Shown piece by piece: positions 48,248 to 58,632 of a DNA stretch of 64,000 nt. Numbering within the stretch: the stretch's first letter is position 1; every line of letters starts with the position of its first letter. A program made the translations under genes and the position numbers. The stretch spans positions 5,268,501 through 5,332,500 of the forward strand of contig CALNXK010000002.1 of assembly GCA_942486035.1 (NCBI GenBank), written 5' to 3'. Below the pieces are notes generated by a model. The model ran no database searches. It was not told the DNA's origin and worked only from the letters and a program-made list of their open reading frames with translations. The DNA is from Porites lobata. Taxonomy: Eukaryota; Cnidaria; Anthozoa; Scleractinia; Poritidae.

Positions 48248-48574
48248 TTAATTGTTTGTTTGCTTATTGTTAAAAATTGACAGGGTCACTACCTCGGCCG
48301 CCGCGGACAGCTTTACATGTTCCTTAAGGGCGTCAAAAATATTCTGGGACCTGTAAAGCGTTAACCAATAAGGGATATCTTCTTTGTCTACTCTAAATCT
48401 AGCTCTAACTTCACTGCTGTCAAAGTTATCGATGCTGAAAGGCTTGTATTCCCAGTGAAGAAAATTTAAATTTGTGGACTCGCACTCTTCGTAAAGAATA
48501 AGAAACTCCTCTTCACTGATCAGTCCATCAGAAAAAGCGCAAACTAAGGCTTCACGAAGTTCATGAAATGACAT
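48248..48574 (-). pseudogene. Harbinger-type transposase N-terminal fragment
   Basis: The 108-residue ORF starts MSFHELREALVCAFSDGLIS and continues with the EYKPFSIDNFDSSEVRARF and RVDKEDIPYWLTL segments. This matches the N-terminal part of PIF/Harbinger (HARBI1-like) nucleases of cnidarians as I remember them: an acidic EEEF helix, then a FxLDxxxxxExxAxFRxxKxDI motif. The nuclease domain with its DDE residues is absent and the last 35 residues diverge. It is read as a 5' remnant of a transposon or of a domesticated relative. Confidence 0.5.
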
Positions 48575-50257
48575 TTTTCACACGATGACCGTCGGTAAGT
48601 GATTCAACCGTAGCAGGTCGCTTGTTTACAATCTTAATCTCATTTTTTTCGCGCCAAACGGTTCGTACTCGATCCAATCCACCATCGACAAGAACCAGAC
48701 CTTTCCGACTCGTCCAACCGTAGTAAGCTCGCTCAATAAAAACTATTAGTTTATCTATGACCTCACTACAGCACACAAGACCAACCTGGTCCCCAGGGTC
48801 TTCTCGCCATGCATCACATGTGTTATGTGTGGAGTGACAGCGGAAGTAGAGATAGAAGTAAGCCATAAGAACGGGGAAACGTCCCACACTTTTCCCAAAT
48901 AGCTAAAGATATTTTTTGCCCCATTCAAATTACGAGTTATAAAGAAACACGATGAAACGGCTTTACCTACTGCCAACGACACAATCATCTGAACTGAGAT
49001 AAGATGGGGAAAGAATTCAAGCTCTCCGCGAAACGATCTCTGGGATAGTTTGGTTAGTTACTTATAACTTGCCATGGTTATCTTGAACCCCATCGACCAA
49101 TTATAACTAAGCATGTCCGACCCAAACTATCCCAGAAGTCACTTCACTAAAAGCTAGTACCCATTCTCCCGAGAGTTTCTGACGTGGGGAGTTTTTTTGG
49201 ACGATTTTGTTGCCGTCGCCATCGTCGTTGCTAACTGAGCGCATTAATATCAACGTCGGACGTTACTGTTAACATCTGACTTTCACCGCCTGTCAAACTC
49301 TTTATTTTAAAGCCAGACGTTAGCTGTTGCGTCTGATGCATCTGTCTGAGATTTCATGCAACTGGCTCCTAAGACTTTCGTTCAGCAAACCGGATATCGA
49401 GCAGCTAGATATCACCGTTTCCTCGCCCTCACCCTCAACAGTCGGCACCCACTTACCTAAACCTAATCACACGCTAAAATAACAGCAGCAAACTTTATTT
49501 GAATGACTATGGCAAAGTATTAAAATATTACAGTGGCCATTGAAATTTAATTCGTAATCGTTTATAGTTTTAAAATAAGAAAAGAGAAAAAAATTCAATC
49601 ATCACTTATTTTAACCTGCAATCCTAGAAGAAGTTATTCCGGATCCAAGCTTGTCTCTTAATTCAAAGCATGATGAATTAAATTGTTTCTGAATGTTAAT
49701 AAAACAGTGAGTAGAATGGCCCTTTTATGCGTGTTTACGTGAGACTGGCAATTTTCACCACCTATACCCCCGTTTTTCAACAAAATCCTTCTCATTATTG
49801 CACTGTGTTGCGAATTCACATATGGAAGACTTCTTAACGTTCATTGTCAAAACGTGGGACGATATGTTTAAAGTTGCTCGTCTGACGTAAACATGCACAA
49901 GGGAAATTCATCAGATTTGAAAGCAAGGTCTCATTTGATAGTAGTCGTTGGAATGGGACTTTAGAAATTAAAGATCATGTCTCTTGTCGACAATAGCTTG
50001 GACGGTCTACTAACAATGTGTTTCATTTTCCAGTTTGTTACAGCTGCACAGTTTGCATAACCTTCCATCACGAGGTATATTGTCGTATCTACGTCACCCC
50101 TTGTTCAAGTCGTGAATTAAAGTTGTGATTCATGAGCTACAACTCAGAAGAGTAATACAAATCGTGTGTTAAGCCTAAGTTGCATTTGAACGATTCTTAC
50201 AAGTGGTGAATGGGATAAATTTCATCGAAATTGCATGAATTATTCAGTAGTGACTCT
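48575..50257. other. Gene-free stretch with one small palindromic element
   Basis: A 108-residue minus ORF (48561-48887) overlaps the Harbinger fragment start but matches nothing I know. At 49040-49135 the ends CTGGGATAGTTTGG and CCAAACTATCCCAG form a 96 bp TIR element. The rest shows no structure I can name. Confidence 0.45.
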
Positions 50258-50500
50258 GAGAACTGAGAGTTGCCGAGACGGCAGCCTCCGAAACCAGCCG
50301 ACATTTCGCGACGTCACCATTGGTTTCCTGCAAAACGGCGTCTGAGAAACAAGCCGCGCAGAAATTCCATACTGATGACGCGACACCACCCAGATCTGGG
50401 TGGTGACGCGTGATCAGTATGGAATTTCTACAGTCGTTGCTCAGACGTCATTTTGCGGGGAAACCAGTGGTGGCGTTGCGAAATGCAGGCTGTTTTCTCA
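50258..50500. mobile_element. Palindromic element family P, copy 2 (fuller)
   Basis: About 243 bp that pair along almost the whole length around a centre at CACCCAGATCTGGGTG. Arms contain GAAATTCCATACTGAT and GGTTTCCTGCAAAACG (complement GCGGGGAAACCAGT). It shares core and right flank with the copy at 35726-35955. Non-coding. Confidence 0.75.
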
Positions 50501-50932
50501 GTTCACGCGGAGGGGGGGCCCTGTTCAAGTTGGAAACGACTCGTAATAGTCGTGCAACTTGTGAAACCGCATCTCATTATTTTGGAATTCAGTGAGAGAA
50601 GAGTTGAGGAAACTCAATTTAAGTGGTCTGACTCGTACAAGTCGTGCACAACTGCATAGTAAAACTACTTCTGATATGGGACACTTCTAGAGTACGAAAT
50701 GTGCACTGTAATTCACATGCCTCCACTTTTATTTATACGCAAATATTCTTCGAGCAACAACTATTAAATTTTTCCACTAACGAAAAGAAGCTGTAAACAA
50801 TTAGGTTCATTTCCGACATTAAAGGACACGGTTTTAATAATAAGTGAAAATCACTGTTACAAATAATCTCGAATGAACCTGAGTGAAAAAAAAAAAACTG
50901 AAAAAGCTATTATTTCATAAAACTTTATTCGA

Positions 50933-50938
50933 GTTATG
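50933..50938 (-). terminator. Candidate polyadenylation signal for TPR-CHAT gene
   Basis: AATAAA on the minus strand, about 255 bp after the TPR-CHAT stop codon at 51193. Confidence 0.45.
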
Positions 50939-51192
50939 TCAAAAACAAAAACGAAATTTTTCGTCCTAAATGCTTCTCTTTCTGTATCTTCGCCAGGTAC
51001 TAGAGACTTATTTACTTACTTACTACTTGCTACTCATTACTTATATTTATTTTGACATCTTTATTGTTGTACTGAACAAATCGGCCCTATGTTTCTATTA
51101 GTTCAACGACAAATACGCAAAGTTACTCCTGTATTTGTAAAAACAAACACGAGGGAGAAGGAGAAAAGGATCATTGTTTGATTAATCAACTT

Positions 51193-54064
51193 CTATTGTC
51201 CTTCCGTTAACCTCAACTCGTGAACATCTAATGTCACGTTGTCTCCAATAAGCATAAATGGCGCCCACTGCGTTATCTTAGCGAAACCGTTTTCTCTCAT
51301 CCAGTTCATAGCTTGTTGAAGGGATTCGCTGGCACTATCCCCACGAACAAGGTTCTCGTAGAAACGACTCCTGAACTGCTCTGTTGCTTCGTCTTCTATG
51401 GCCCACAGTGCTGCCAACACTGAGCGCGCACCGGATCCTAAGAAAGCACGAGCAATTCCAACAACTCCCTCGGCACTGATCCGTCCTTTTGGACTGTGAC
51501 AGCAGCTAAGGACTACCAGTTTGGCTCGCAGTTGAACTTGTGAAATGTTCTCCATAGTCAATAAGTAGTCTTCTTCTTGAGGTCTCCTATCAGTTAGGGG
51601 GGGAGGAGCAAGAACAATTTCACCTCTTTCGGCATTACCATGACAAGCAAAGTGTATCAGAGAGACCGAATGAATGTTTTGAAGGACCGCTTGCTTTGTG
51701 GCTTGCTTCCCTACCAGAGGTTCAGTACCGAACAGTTTTCCAATCATTTTTGCTTCTTCACTTGCAAAAGGCAACCTCGATATCCACCGAAGAATTCCAT
51801 TGTATAACACCTCACCAACATCAGGGTCCCCTACTACCAGTACACCAGTCTGACTGTGATAGTCTGCCGGACTGTCCTGAATAAGCTTTAGAGTCGTCAA
51901 AGAGGGAACGATGCGAATCCTGAAAGACTCTGATAAACACTTTCTGCTTTCTTCCTCAAGCGCTGCAAATGGAACCTTGTAAAAGAGGCGATCAGGAACG
52001 ATGATGATTTCAGGCTTATCAAGCAAGTCGGCTACAGGAGCAATGATCATTTTGTAGACAAAAGCAGGGGTACGCTCGGGTTGCTGGCTCTGGTCTTCAT
52101 CATCTTCTTCAAGTGGGCGTTCACGCCCATCCTCCGAATAAGCGTCTGAGGGAAGCCAGGATCGATCCTCGCACTGTTCAGGAGCTAAGCAAAGTACCTC
52201 TCTGTAGATTTCGCGTGAAAGCAAGTCAGCCACTCTGCTTACTGATCCTTTGCCAACAAAAACGTCATTGACGTTTATTTGTCGGAAGAGCAAAGGGCTT
52301 TCTGCTTTTAAGACCCAAAACGTTATCCATTGTTTGCAGTATGAAATGTAAAGACAAGTACAGTTGCATTCTTTCTTCACGATACTTTCAATATCATCCC
52401 ATCTTTGTGGAGTGACTGGTATTTCGTTTTGTACAGAGTATTGAGCTGCCATTAAGTCTGCAAGGGCCCTTGCTCGCCCATATTCTTCTAAGTAGAAAGC
52501 CTCATGAAGAAAGCTAGACTTACTAAGTAAATGACTGGCCACTCGGTAGTAACTAACTACGTGGTCAAAATACGATATCTTGTATTTATCTTGAACTTGG
52601 AGTCCGCGAAGAATCTCTCTCTCATTAATACTGGCAAAGATATTTGATTTATCTTCCCATATGTTGCCAAGTTTGAACATACATATTGAAAGAAGCAAGC
52701 AACAAAGTGACTCGTCTTCTTTGATCCCATGCTTTCTTGACCATTCAAGGGCTTTTTCGAAGCATTCTTTAGCCTTTACATATTCACTAAGATACAGAAA
52801 GATTTTTCCTAGTTTTCCATAGCAAAGGGCTTCTGTTTCCCTGTCGCCGATTTTCTCTGCGATTGCAAGTGCTTTTTCGCAATGTTCCTTAGCCTTGACA
52901 TGTTCACCGAGGCTCAGAGAGAGAATTCCTATGCCTGAATAGCACTCGGCTTCTGTTCTCCTTTCGCCAGTTTTCCATGCGATTGCAAGTCCTTTGTCGC
53001 AATATTCTTTAGCCTTGACATGTTCACCGAGTCTCAGAGAGATGCATCCTAGTCTTGAATAGCACTTGGCTTCTATTCTCCTGTCGCCAATTTCCCCTGC
53101 AATTGCAAGTGCTTTTTCGCAATGTTCTTTAGCCTTGACATATTCACCGAGATTCAGAAATATAATTCCTAGGGCTGCATGGCACGCGGCTTCTCCTTTC
53201 CTGTTGCCAATTTTGCCTGCGATTGAAAGTGCTTTTTCGCAATACTCTTTAGCCTTGACATTTTCAGAGAGATTCTGGAAGATAATTCCTAGGGTTACAT
53301 AGCATCTTGCTTTAGTTTCCCTGTCGCCAATTTTCCCGGCGATTGCAAGTGCTTTTTCGCAATGTTCTTTAGCCTTGACATATTCACCGAGATTCAGAAA
53401 GATAATTCCTAGGGCTGCATAGCACGCGGCTTCTCCTTTCCTGTTGCCAATTTTGCCTGCGATTGAAAGTGCTTTTTCGCAATATTCTTTAGCCTTGGCA
53501 TGTTCACCGAGAGTCTGAAAGAGCCCTCCTAGGTTTGTATAGCACTTGGCTTCTGTTCTCCTGTGGCCAACTTTCCCTGCGATTGCAAGTGCTTTTTCGT
53601 AATGTTCTTTAGCCTTGGCATGTTCACCGAGAGATTCAAAGATTCCTCCTAGGTCTGCATGGCATATTGCTTCTGCTTCCCTGTCGCCAGTTTTCCCTGC
53701 GATTGCAAGTGCTTTTTCGTAATGTTCTTTAGCCTTGACATGATTATCGAGAAACTCAACGTTACGTTGTCTTTTGTACAATTCTGCCAATATGGAGGTT
53801 GTGTACAGTTCTACTTTTGTCGCGAAAACCGGTCGTAAAGTGAAGAGAGGTGTTGTGCTGCATTTTGCTTCGTGGCTTTCAACATTCTCAGAACTTTTGG
53901 CACACTTTTCGTTTATATTTCCCACGGTCTTATGCTTGAGAAGAAACAAAACTTCTTTACACATCTCAATAGCCTTTGGAACCGGATGTGTGTTAAGAAG
54001 ATAAACGGAAGCGAAAAGAAGACTTGAGAGCAGAACTTCGTTTTTGTCATCAAAATCAACCCAC
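51193..54064 (-). CDS. TPR-CHAT protein (caspase/separase-like protease fold), 5' partial
   Basis: An open frame of 923 residues from Met at 53964 extends 33 codons further to an AG acceptor at 54064. The phase requires two bases from an unfound upstream exon, so the true start is probably further 5'. Residues about 73-433 are nine TPRs of 40 residues with the pattern GEHxKAKEHxEKALAIAGKI. Residues about 600-915 are a CHAT domain: SLIHFACHG (catalytic His775) and VVLSCCHSPKG (Cys822, LSxC position). VVGIARAFLGSGARSVLAAL and the final IGD are also usual for the family. The catalytic pair is intact, so protease activity is plausible. In bacteria TPR-CHAT proteins cleave gasdermin or other partners in defence; for the animal proteins substrates are not established, so a role in immunity or cell death is inference. 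Numbering is from Met at 53964. Confidence 0.9.
52740..53770 (-). repeat. Nine in-frame 120 bp repeats (TPR units)
   Basis: The DNA under the TPR array is a tandem repeat with a 120 bp period. Units 3-4 and 5-6 are almost identical over about 240 bp, both encoding GNRKGEAAC and HAALGIIFLNLGEYVKAKEH or the same with Y for the first H. This shows a recent duplication of a two-unit block. Confidence 0.85.
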
Positions 54065-54438
54065 CTAAGAAAATGAAACCGAAAAAGTTGAATAACAAAG
54101 AGGAAATTTAGTTATAAAGTCCACCAATCCTTCTTGATAACAATAAAAAAACCCATTGAAATTTTACGGAGTTTAAGGTAATGTCCTTTTTTTCTAAAAA
54201 GGATTACAATTTTTAATTTATTGTCTCTAATATGTTTGCAAGCGAGAACAAAACACTGAATGCTGTCAGAGATCTGTTATCAATATCTAGTTTCTATAAA
54301 GCTAGCAAACCCCTATTTTTAATTTTTTCTGGATCCGCCCCTGCGTATCGTAAAATATATGTCATACTTTTTGCTGTACATGGCGGGCCATGACGTTTTC
54401 AAATTTACCCAGCCTAGTCCCTAGCTGTTCGCTTGCCT

Positions 54439-55939
54439 TAGTTACTAAAACATGGAGCGACCTAAAACCACCTAAAACCATCTACAACCACCTACAACCA
54501 CCTCAAAAAATTCAGCAACCACCTACAACCATCTACAACCACCTCAAAAACATCTACAACCACTCGCAAACAATCTAAAACCATCTAAAACAAGGTATAA
54601 ATGTCTGAAATAAGGCGAGACGACAACATGTCACGTACATGAAATACGAGAATCGAACAAAACATCCACTTCCCCCTAAAATCTTACTCTCTCTCTGATC
54701 CCTTGTATCATCAACCATTAAGCTTAACACAAAACTTCCACCGCACTGTCCTCTTATGTTGGGAGGGCTGGGATATAAGTTTGATTTTGTTTCCTCTCTC
54801 TTGTGAAACTCATCGACAATTTGATTATAATTTAAGCAACAACTGATGGTTTGTGATTTTTAATTGTTTTAAAATCATGTTTAAAATGTCACATTACCAG
54901 TGATTACGTATGAGGCGAAATCTGGAAAATGTCTGGAAATTTCATTTATAATCTGAGCAGGAGCAAAACGTGATCATGAGTCACCATTGCAAAACAGCAG
55001 TGAAGCAGACTCCGAGAGAGAGAGAAACCCTACCTTGTGCGATTATGTAAACAAATGAAACGTGAACCAAAACGTCTCACTGGTACCCAGGGTAGAAAAA
55101 GCCAAATCAAGTCAGTCTTTCGACTACGAGTTTGTTATTTAATTTCATTATTTTTTGTGACTTGATAGTTTATTTTGTAAAGTTCTCTCAGTCTTTTAAT
55201 ATACCGTATTTATTCGATTAACCGCCCTGGGCGCTTATTAAATTTTTGGACCTTGAGAGTGGGCGCTTATTCGAGGTGGACGCTTATTCGAGGCTGGGCG
55301 CTTATTAAATTTTCACCATTTTCAGCAAGTGAAGTATGTTTATTTTGCAACAAAACAATAAATGCTGATAACAAAACGCGAAGAAGTAACAAAGCAAGGT
55401 TTCTGTAAAATGCTCTGAAGAAAACTCCGTCCTCGGCGAAGTCTCTTATTAGAATTTATTCACTCAAGTGGGTGGGGTGGGGGTGAGCGCTTATTTGAGT
55501 TTGATTGGGAGGAGGAGGGGTGGGCGCTTATTCGAGGTTGGGCGCTTATTAACTTTTTCTGCCTTTAGGATGGGCGCTTATTCGAGGTGGGCGCTAATTC
55601 GAGGTTGGGCGCTTATTCGAATAAATACGGTACTTAGCATGATCTCGCGTTTCATTTCGTGACTTACGCCAATGGTTGATGATACAAGGGACCAGGGAGA
55701 GTAAGATTTTTGGGGGAAGTGGATGTTTTGTTCGATTCTCGTATTTCATGTACGTGACATGTTGTCGTCTCGCCTTATTTCAGACATTTATACCCTGTTT
55801 TAGATGGTTTTAGATTGTTTGCGAGTGGTTGTAGATGTTTTTGAGGTGGTTGTAGATGGTTGTAGGTGGTTGTTGAATTTTTTGAGGTGGTTGTAGATGG
55901 TTTTAGGTGGTTTTAGGTCGTTCCATGTTTTAGTAACTA
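54439..55939. mobile_element. Long-TIR (foldback) element with nested MITE
   Basis: The arms 54439-54720 and 55671-55939 are inverted copies starting TAGTTACTAAAACATGG. Each arm has a string of ACAACCACCT/ACAACCATCT direct repeats near its outer end, then CATGTCACGTACATGAAATA, ending near CCTTGTATCATCAACCATT. The centre holds a separate element at 55202-55632. No transposase is seen. ORFs in the arms are mirror products. Confidence 0.85.
55202..55632. mobile_element. Nested MITE with GGGCGCTTATT repeats
   Basis: The ends TACCGTATTTATTCGA and TCGAATAAATACGGTA are perfect inverted repeats. Inside are many copies of GGGCGCTTATTCGAGGT and GGGCGCTTATTAA. The 431 bp element sits in the centre of the foldback element 54439-55939. 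Confidence 0.8.
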
Positions 55940-55992
55940 CGGTTCTCCTGCTCCGTTGTCGGCGCGAAGTGTGGGAAAGAGTATGGGCGACT

Positions 55993-58450
55993 GAGTAGTT
56001 ATGCTTCAGCAAACTTAACCCCATTTTGGATTTCCCGCATACTAATTAAGTGCCTTCCTCCATATATAATGAAGTGGATAGGTTTACTAATGAGCGTCAG
56101 TCTACTACAATAGGAACAATAGGCCGGCCCAAACTTGCCCGGTCTATACCCACCCTTATTGGTTCATGTAGAATCTATTCTATCTTCCATATAAAAGCAG
56201 GCTCTACGCTCAGCATATTACTCTTGCATTCACTTTGCTAAGGAAACAATTGTTCGAGTTCGCGTGTTTGAAAAAAAATATATGAACAAAACACATTCAC
56301 AAAGTGGAGTTTAAAAGTCTTTATTTCAATTTAGTTTATGTCTTCTTATTTAGCTCTAAAACTAGGATATATATAAACAAAACACATTTACACAAAGCCT
56401 TTGGAGCTGAAAACTCTACTTCAATTTTGTTTGACGTTTTCTCCGTTCTATTTCGAGGACATGAAAAACTATTTATTAAGTCTGAGCGTTTCACGCGCCG
56501 TTAGTCAGGTAATTATGCGAATTCACAAGCCCACCGTTGAATACAAATTAGCTCTACAGCAAAAACCCCAAGGGAGCACCTTGAAGTATTAGTATATAAA
56601 CAATTTTAAATAACTTAACAAGGATCAATTAAAACACGCGACTAATAATTGCTAGCAATAAAACCAGACAAGAGATACCGTTTTAAAAAACTTTATTAAA
56701 AAACAATGACAAAAAGAGTCAAATACACAACGATTTGAAAGGAAAAGGAATGAAAATTAATCTTTTGACTGACTATTACAATTCCGTTTTCTCCGCCCTA
56801 TTTCGAGGAATAAGAAATAATCCTTCCGTGTCTACACAATTCCCCTATGGCCTCTAAGCCAAGAGTCCGACTTTCTTTGTTTCTTTCGTTTTGTCTTGTT
56901 CTTTGTAGTTGCTCTTTTAGCTTTTGCTTTAAAAGAGGCTTCATTTCTCCGTGATCTTGACAGTTCCTACACCGTTTCTTGTGTCTGCACTGGATTGCGA
57001 TAGTAATTTTTTCCGGAATTATCCGCTTCACTTTCGTAAACGACCACTTTAACTTTAGGTTGTAGTTTCGCTCTTGTAAATACTGTCTTCGCTGTATGTG
57101 TTCTAACTGATGAACATCCGCGAGATGGTTAGCTAATCTGACAAGGTACTTCGCCCCGCAAGATGAAATCGGGCAGTTTCTGCAAACTCTCTTGTAAACC
57201 ATGTTGACAGCTCGGTGACTGAATACAAATGACATCTTCATTGCAAATAGTCAGGTTAGAGTGTCAGAAAGGCCAAACACGGGCCAGAAAGGCCATAACC
57301 AGGGCTGAAAGGCCAAAACCAGGCCAAAAGGGACAAAAGGAGACAAACGGGCCATTTCTAGTCACGTGTCTTTATTTTTTCTCAGACACACGCGTGGGTG
57401 TCGCGCGTCGCTAGTCACGCAACGGCTCTCAACAGTGAAATCATCATTTTTATTACGTGTAATCACAAATAACAGTGCCTAATTAAAACAGTTTTGACCG
57501 TGAATTAGTAATTGGTATTTCAAATTTCAGATTTTTTTTTTGTTGTTGTACAAGTTTACTATCATTGTTATTATTTTCAAGTCAGCAGTAAAACACTCTT
57601 AAAGTTTGGTTGTTTACCAGTTTTTATTGAAACGCAATAATACAAAGGTCCAGGAAAAAAGTAATTCTATAACATTCATAGTTGGACTAGTCTTCATCTT
57701 GTGGAATGGGCTGCTTTTGATACGATTCGATTGGTTGGAATCGACAGAACTAGCGATCGATAAGCGAAAATTCTTACTAAATCGACTGTTTTAATTGATC
57801 CTTGTTAAGTTATTTAAAATTCTTTGTATACTAATACGTCAAGGTGCTCCCTTGGGGTTTTACTGTAGAGCTAATTTGTATTCAAGGGTGGGCTTGTGAA
57901 CTCGCATAATTACCTGACTAACGGCGTGTGAAACGCTCAGACTTAATAAATAGTTTTTCATTTCCTCGAGATAGAACGGAGAAAACGTCAAACAAAATTG
58001 AAGTAGAGTTTTCAGCTCCAAAGGCTCTGTGTAAATGTGTTTTGTTTATATATATCCGAGTTTTAGAGCTAAATAAGAAGACATGAACTAAATTGAAATT
58101 AAAACTTTTCAACTCCACTCTGTGAATGTGTTTTGTTTATATATTTTTTTCAAACACGCGATCTCGAACAAATTTTTTCCTTAGCAAAGTGATTGCAAGA
58201 GTAATATGCTGAGCGTAGAGCCTGCTTTTATATGGAAGATAGAATAGATTCTACATGAACCAATAAGGGTGGGTATAGACCGGGCAAGTTTGGGCCGGCC
58301 TATTGTTCCTATTGTAGTAGACTGACGCTCATTAGTAAATCTATCCACTTCATTATATATGGAGGAAGGCACTTAATTAGTATGCGGGAATTCCAAATTA
58401 GTATGTGGGAAATCCAAAATGGGGTTAAGTTTGCTGAAGCATGACTACTC
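55993..58450. mobile_element. Element with ~650 bp TIRs, inward promoters and a zinc-finger ORF
   Basis: The arm 55993-56636 is mirrored by 57788-58450, which has an extra 22 bp near 58388. Each arm contains a TATA-like ATATAAAAGCAGG (56190 plus strand; complement near 58222) about 35 bp before an initiator-like stretch, so transcription would run inward from both ends. The 1151 bp centre includes the minus-strand ORF 56798-57241. Arms this long with internal promoters are unlike small MITEs. I cannot assign a superfamily and saw no polymerase, integrase or capsid gene. Confidence 0.8.
56798..57241 (-). CDS. 147-residue zinc-finger-like protein inside the long-TIR element
   Basis: The ORF encodes a basic protein with a finger C-X4-C-X12-H-X4-H: CPISSC followed by LVRLANHLADVH, at residues about 23-46. 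A Cys/His cluster CRHKKRCRNC lies near residues 84-93, and a charged, possibly coiled-coil tail follows. It reads from the right-hand inward promoter of the element. The family is not recognised. DNA or RNA binding in the element's own expression or movement is inference. It could be the remnant of a longer protein. Confidence 0.5.
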   Translation of the reverse strand: MKMSFVFSHRAVNMVYKRVCRNCPISSCGAKYLVRLANHLADVHQLEHIQRRQYLQERNYNLKLKWSFTKVKRIIPEKITIAIQCRHKKRCRNCQDHGEMKPLLKQKLKEQLQRTRQNERNKESRTLGLEAIGELCRHGRIISYSSK

Positions 58451-58632
58451 GAGTCTCTCTCGGTGACGTTTCAAGGTGACGTTCGCTGTGGCTCACAAAA
58501 GGGTACAGGTTTGACCAAGAGCCAAAAAACGCCTAGATAAGTAGGCTGATTCTTCTTCTCTCTTTTTCCGAAGATGAAGCGTTAAAAAAGGCTAAAATGT
58601 CGGATGGCTGGCTTTTGTGGGTCCGTCCGTAC

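Noticed and set aside
56050..56241. Identical 63-residue ORFs at 56050-56241 and 58181-58372 as a gene pair
   Set aside because: They are the two mirrored arms of one element and overlap the promoter-like region.
55993..58450. Calling the long-TIR element a Polinton or an integrated virus
   Set aside because: Long TIRs alone are not enough. No polymerase, integrase, protease or capsid gene is present in the interior.
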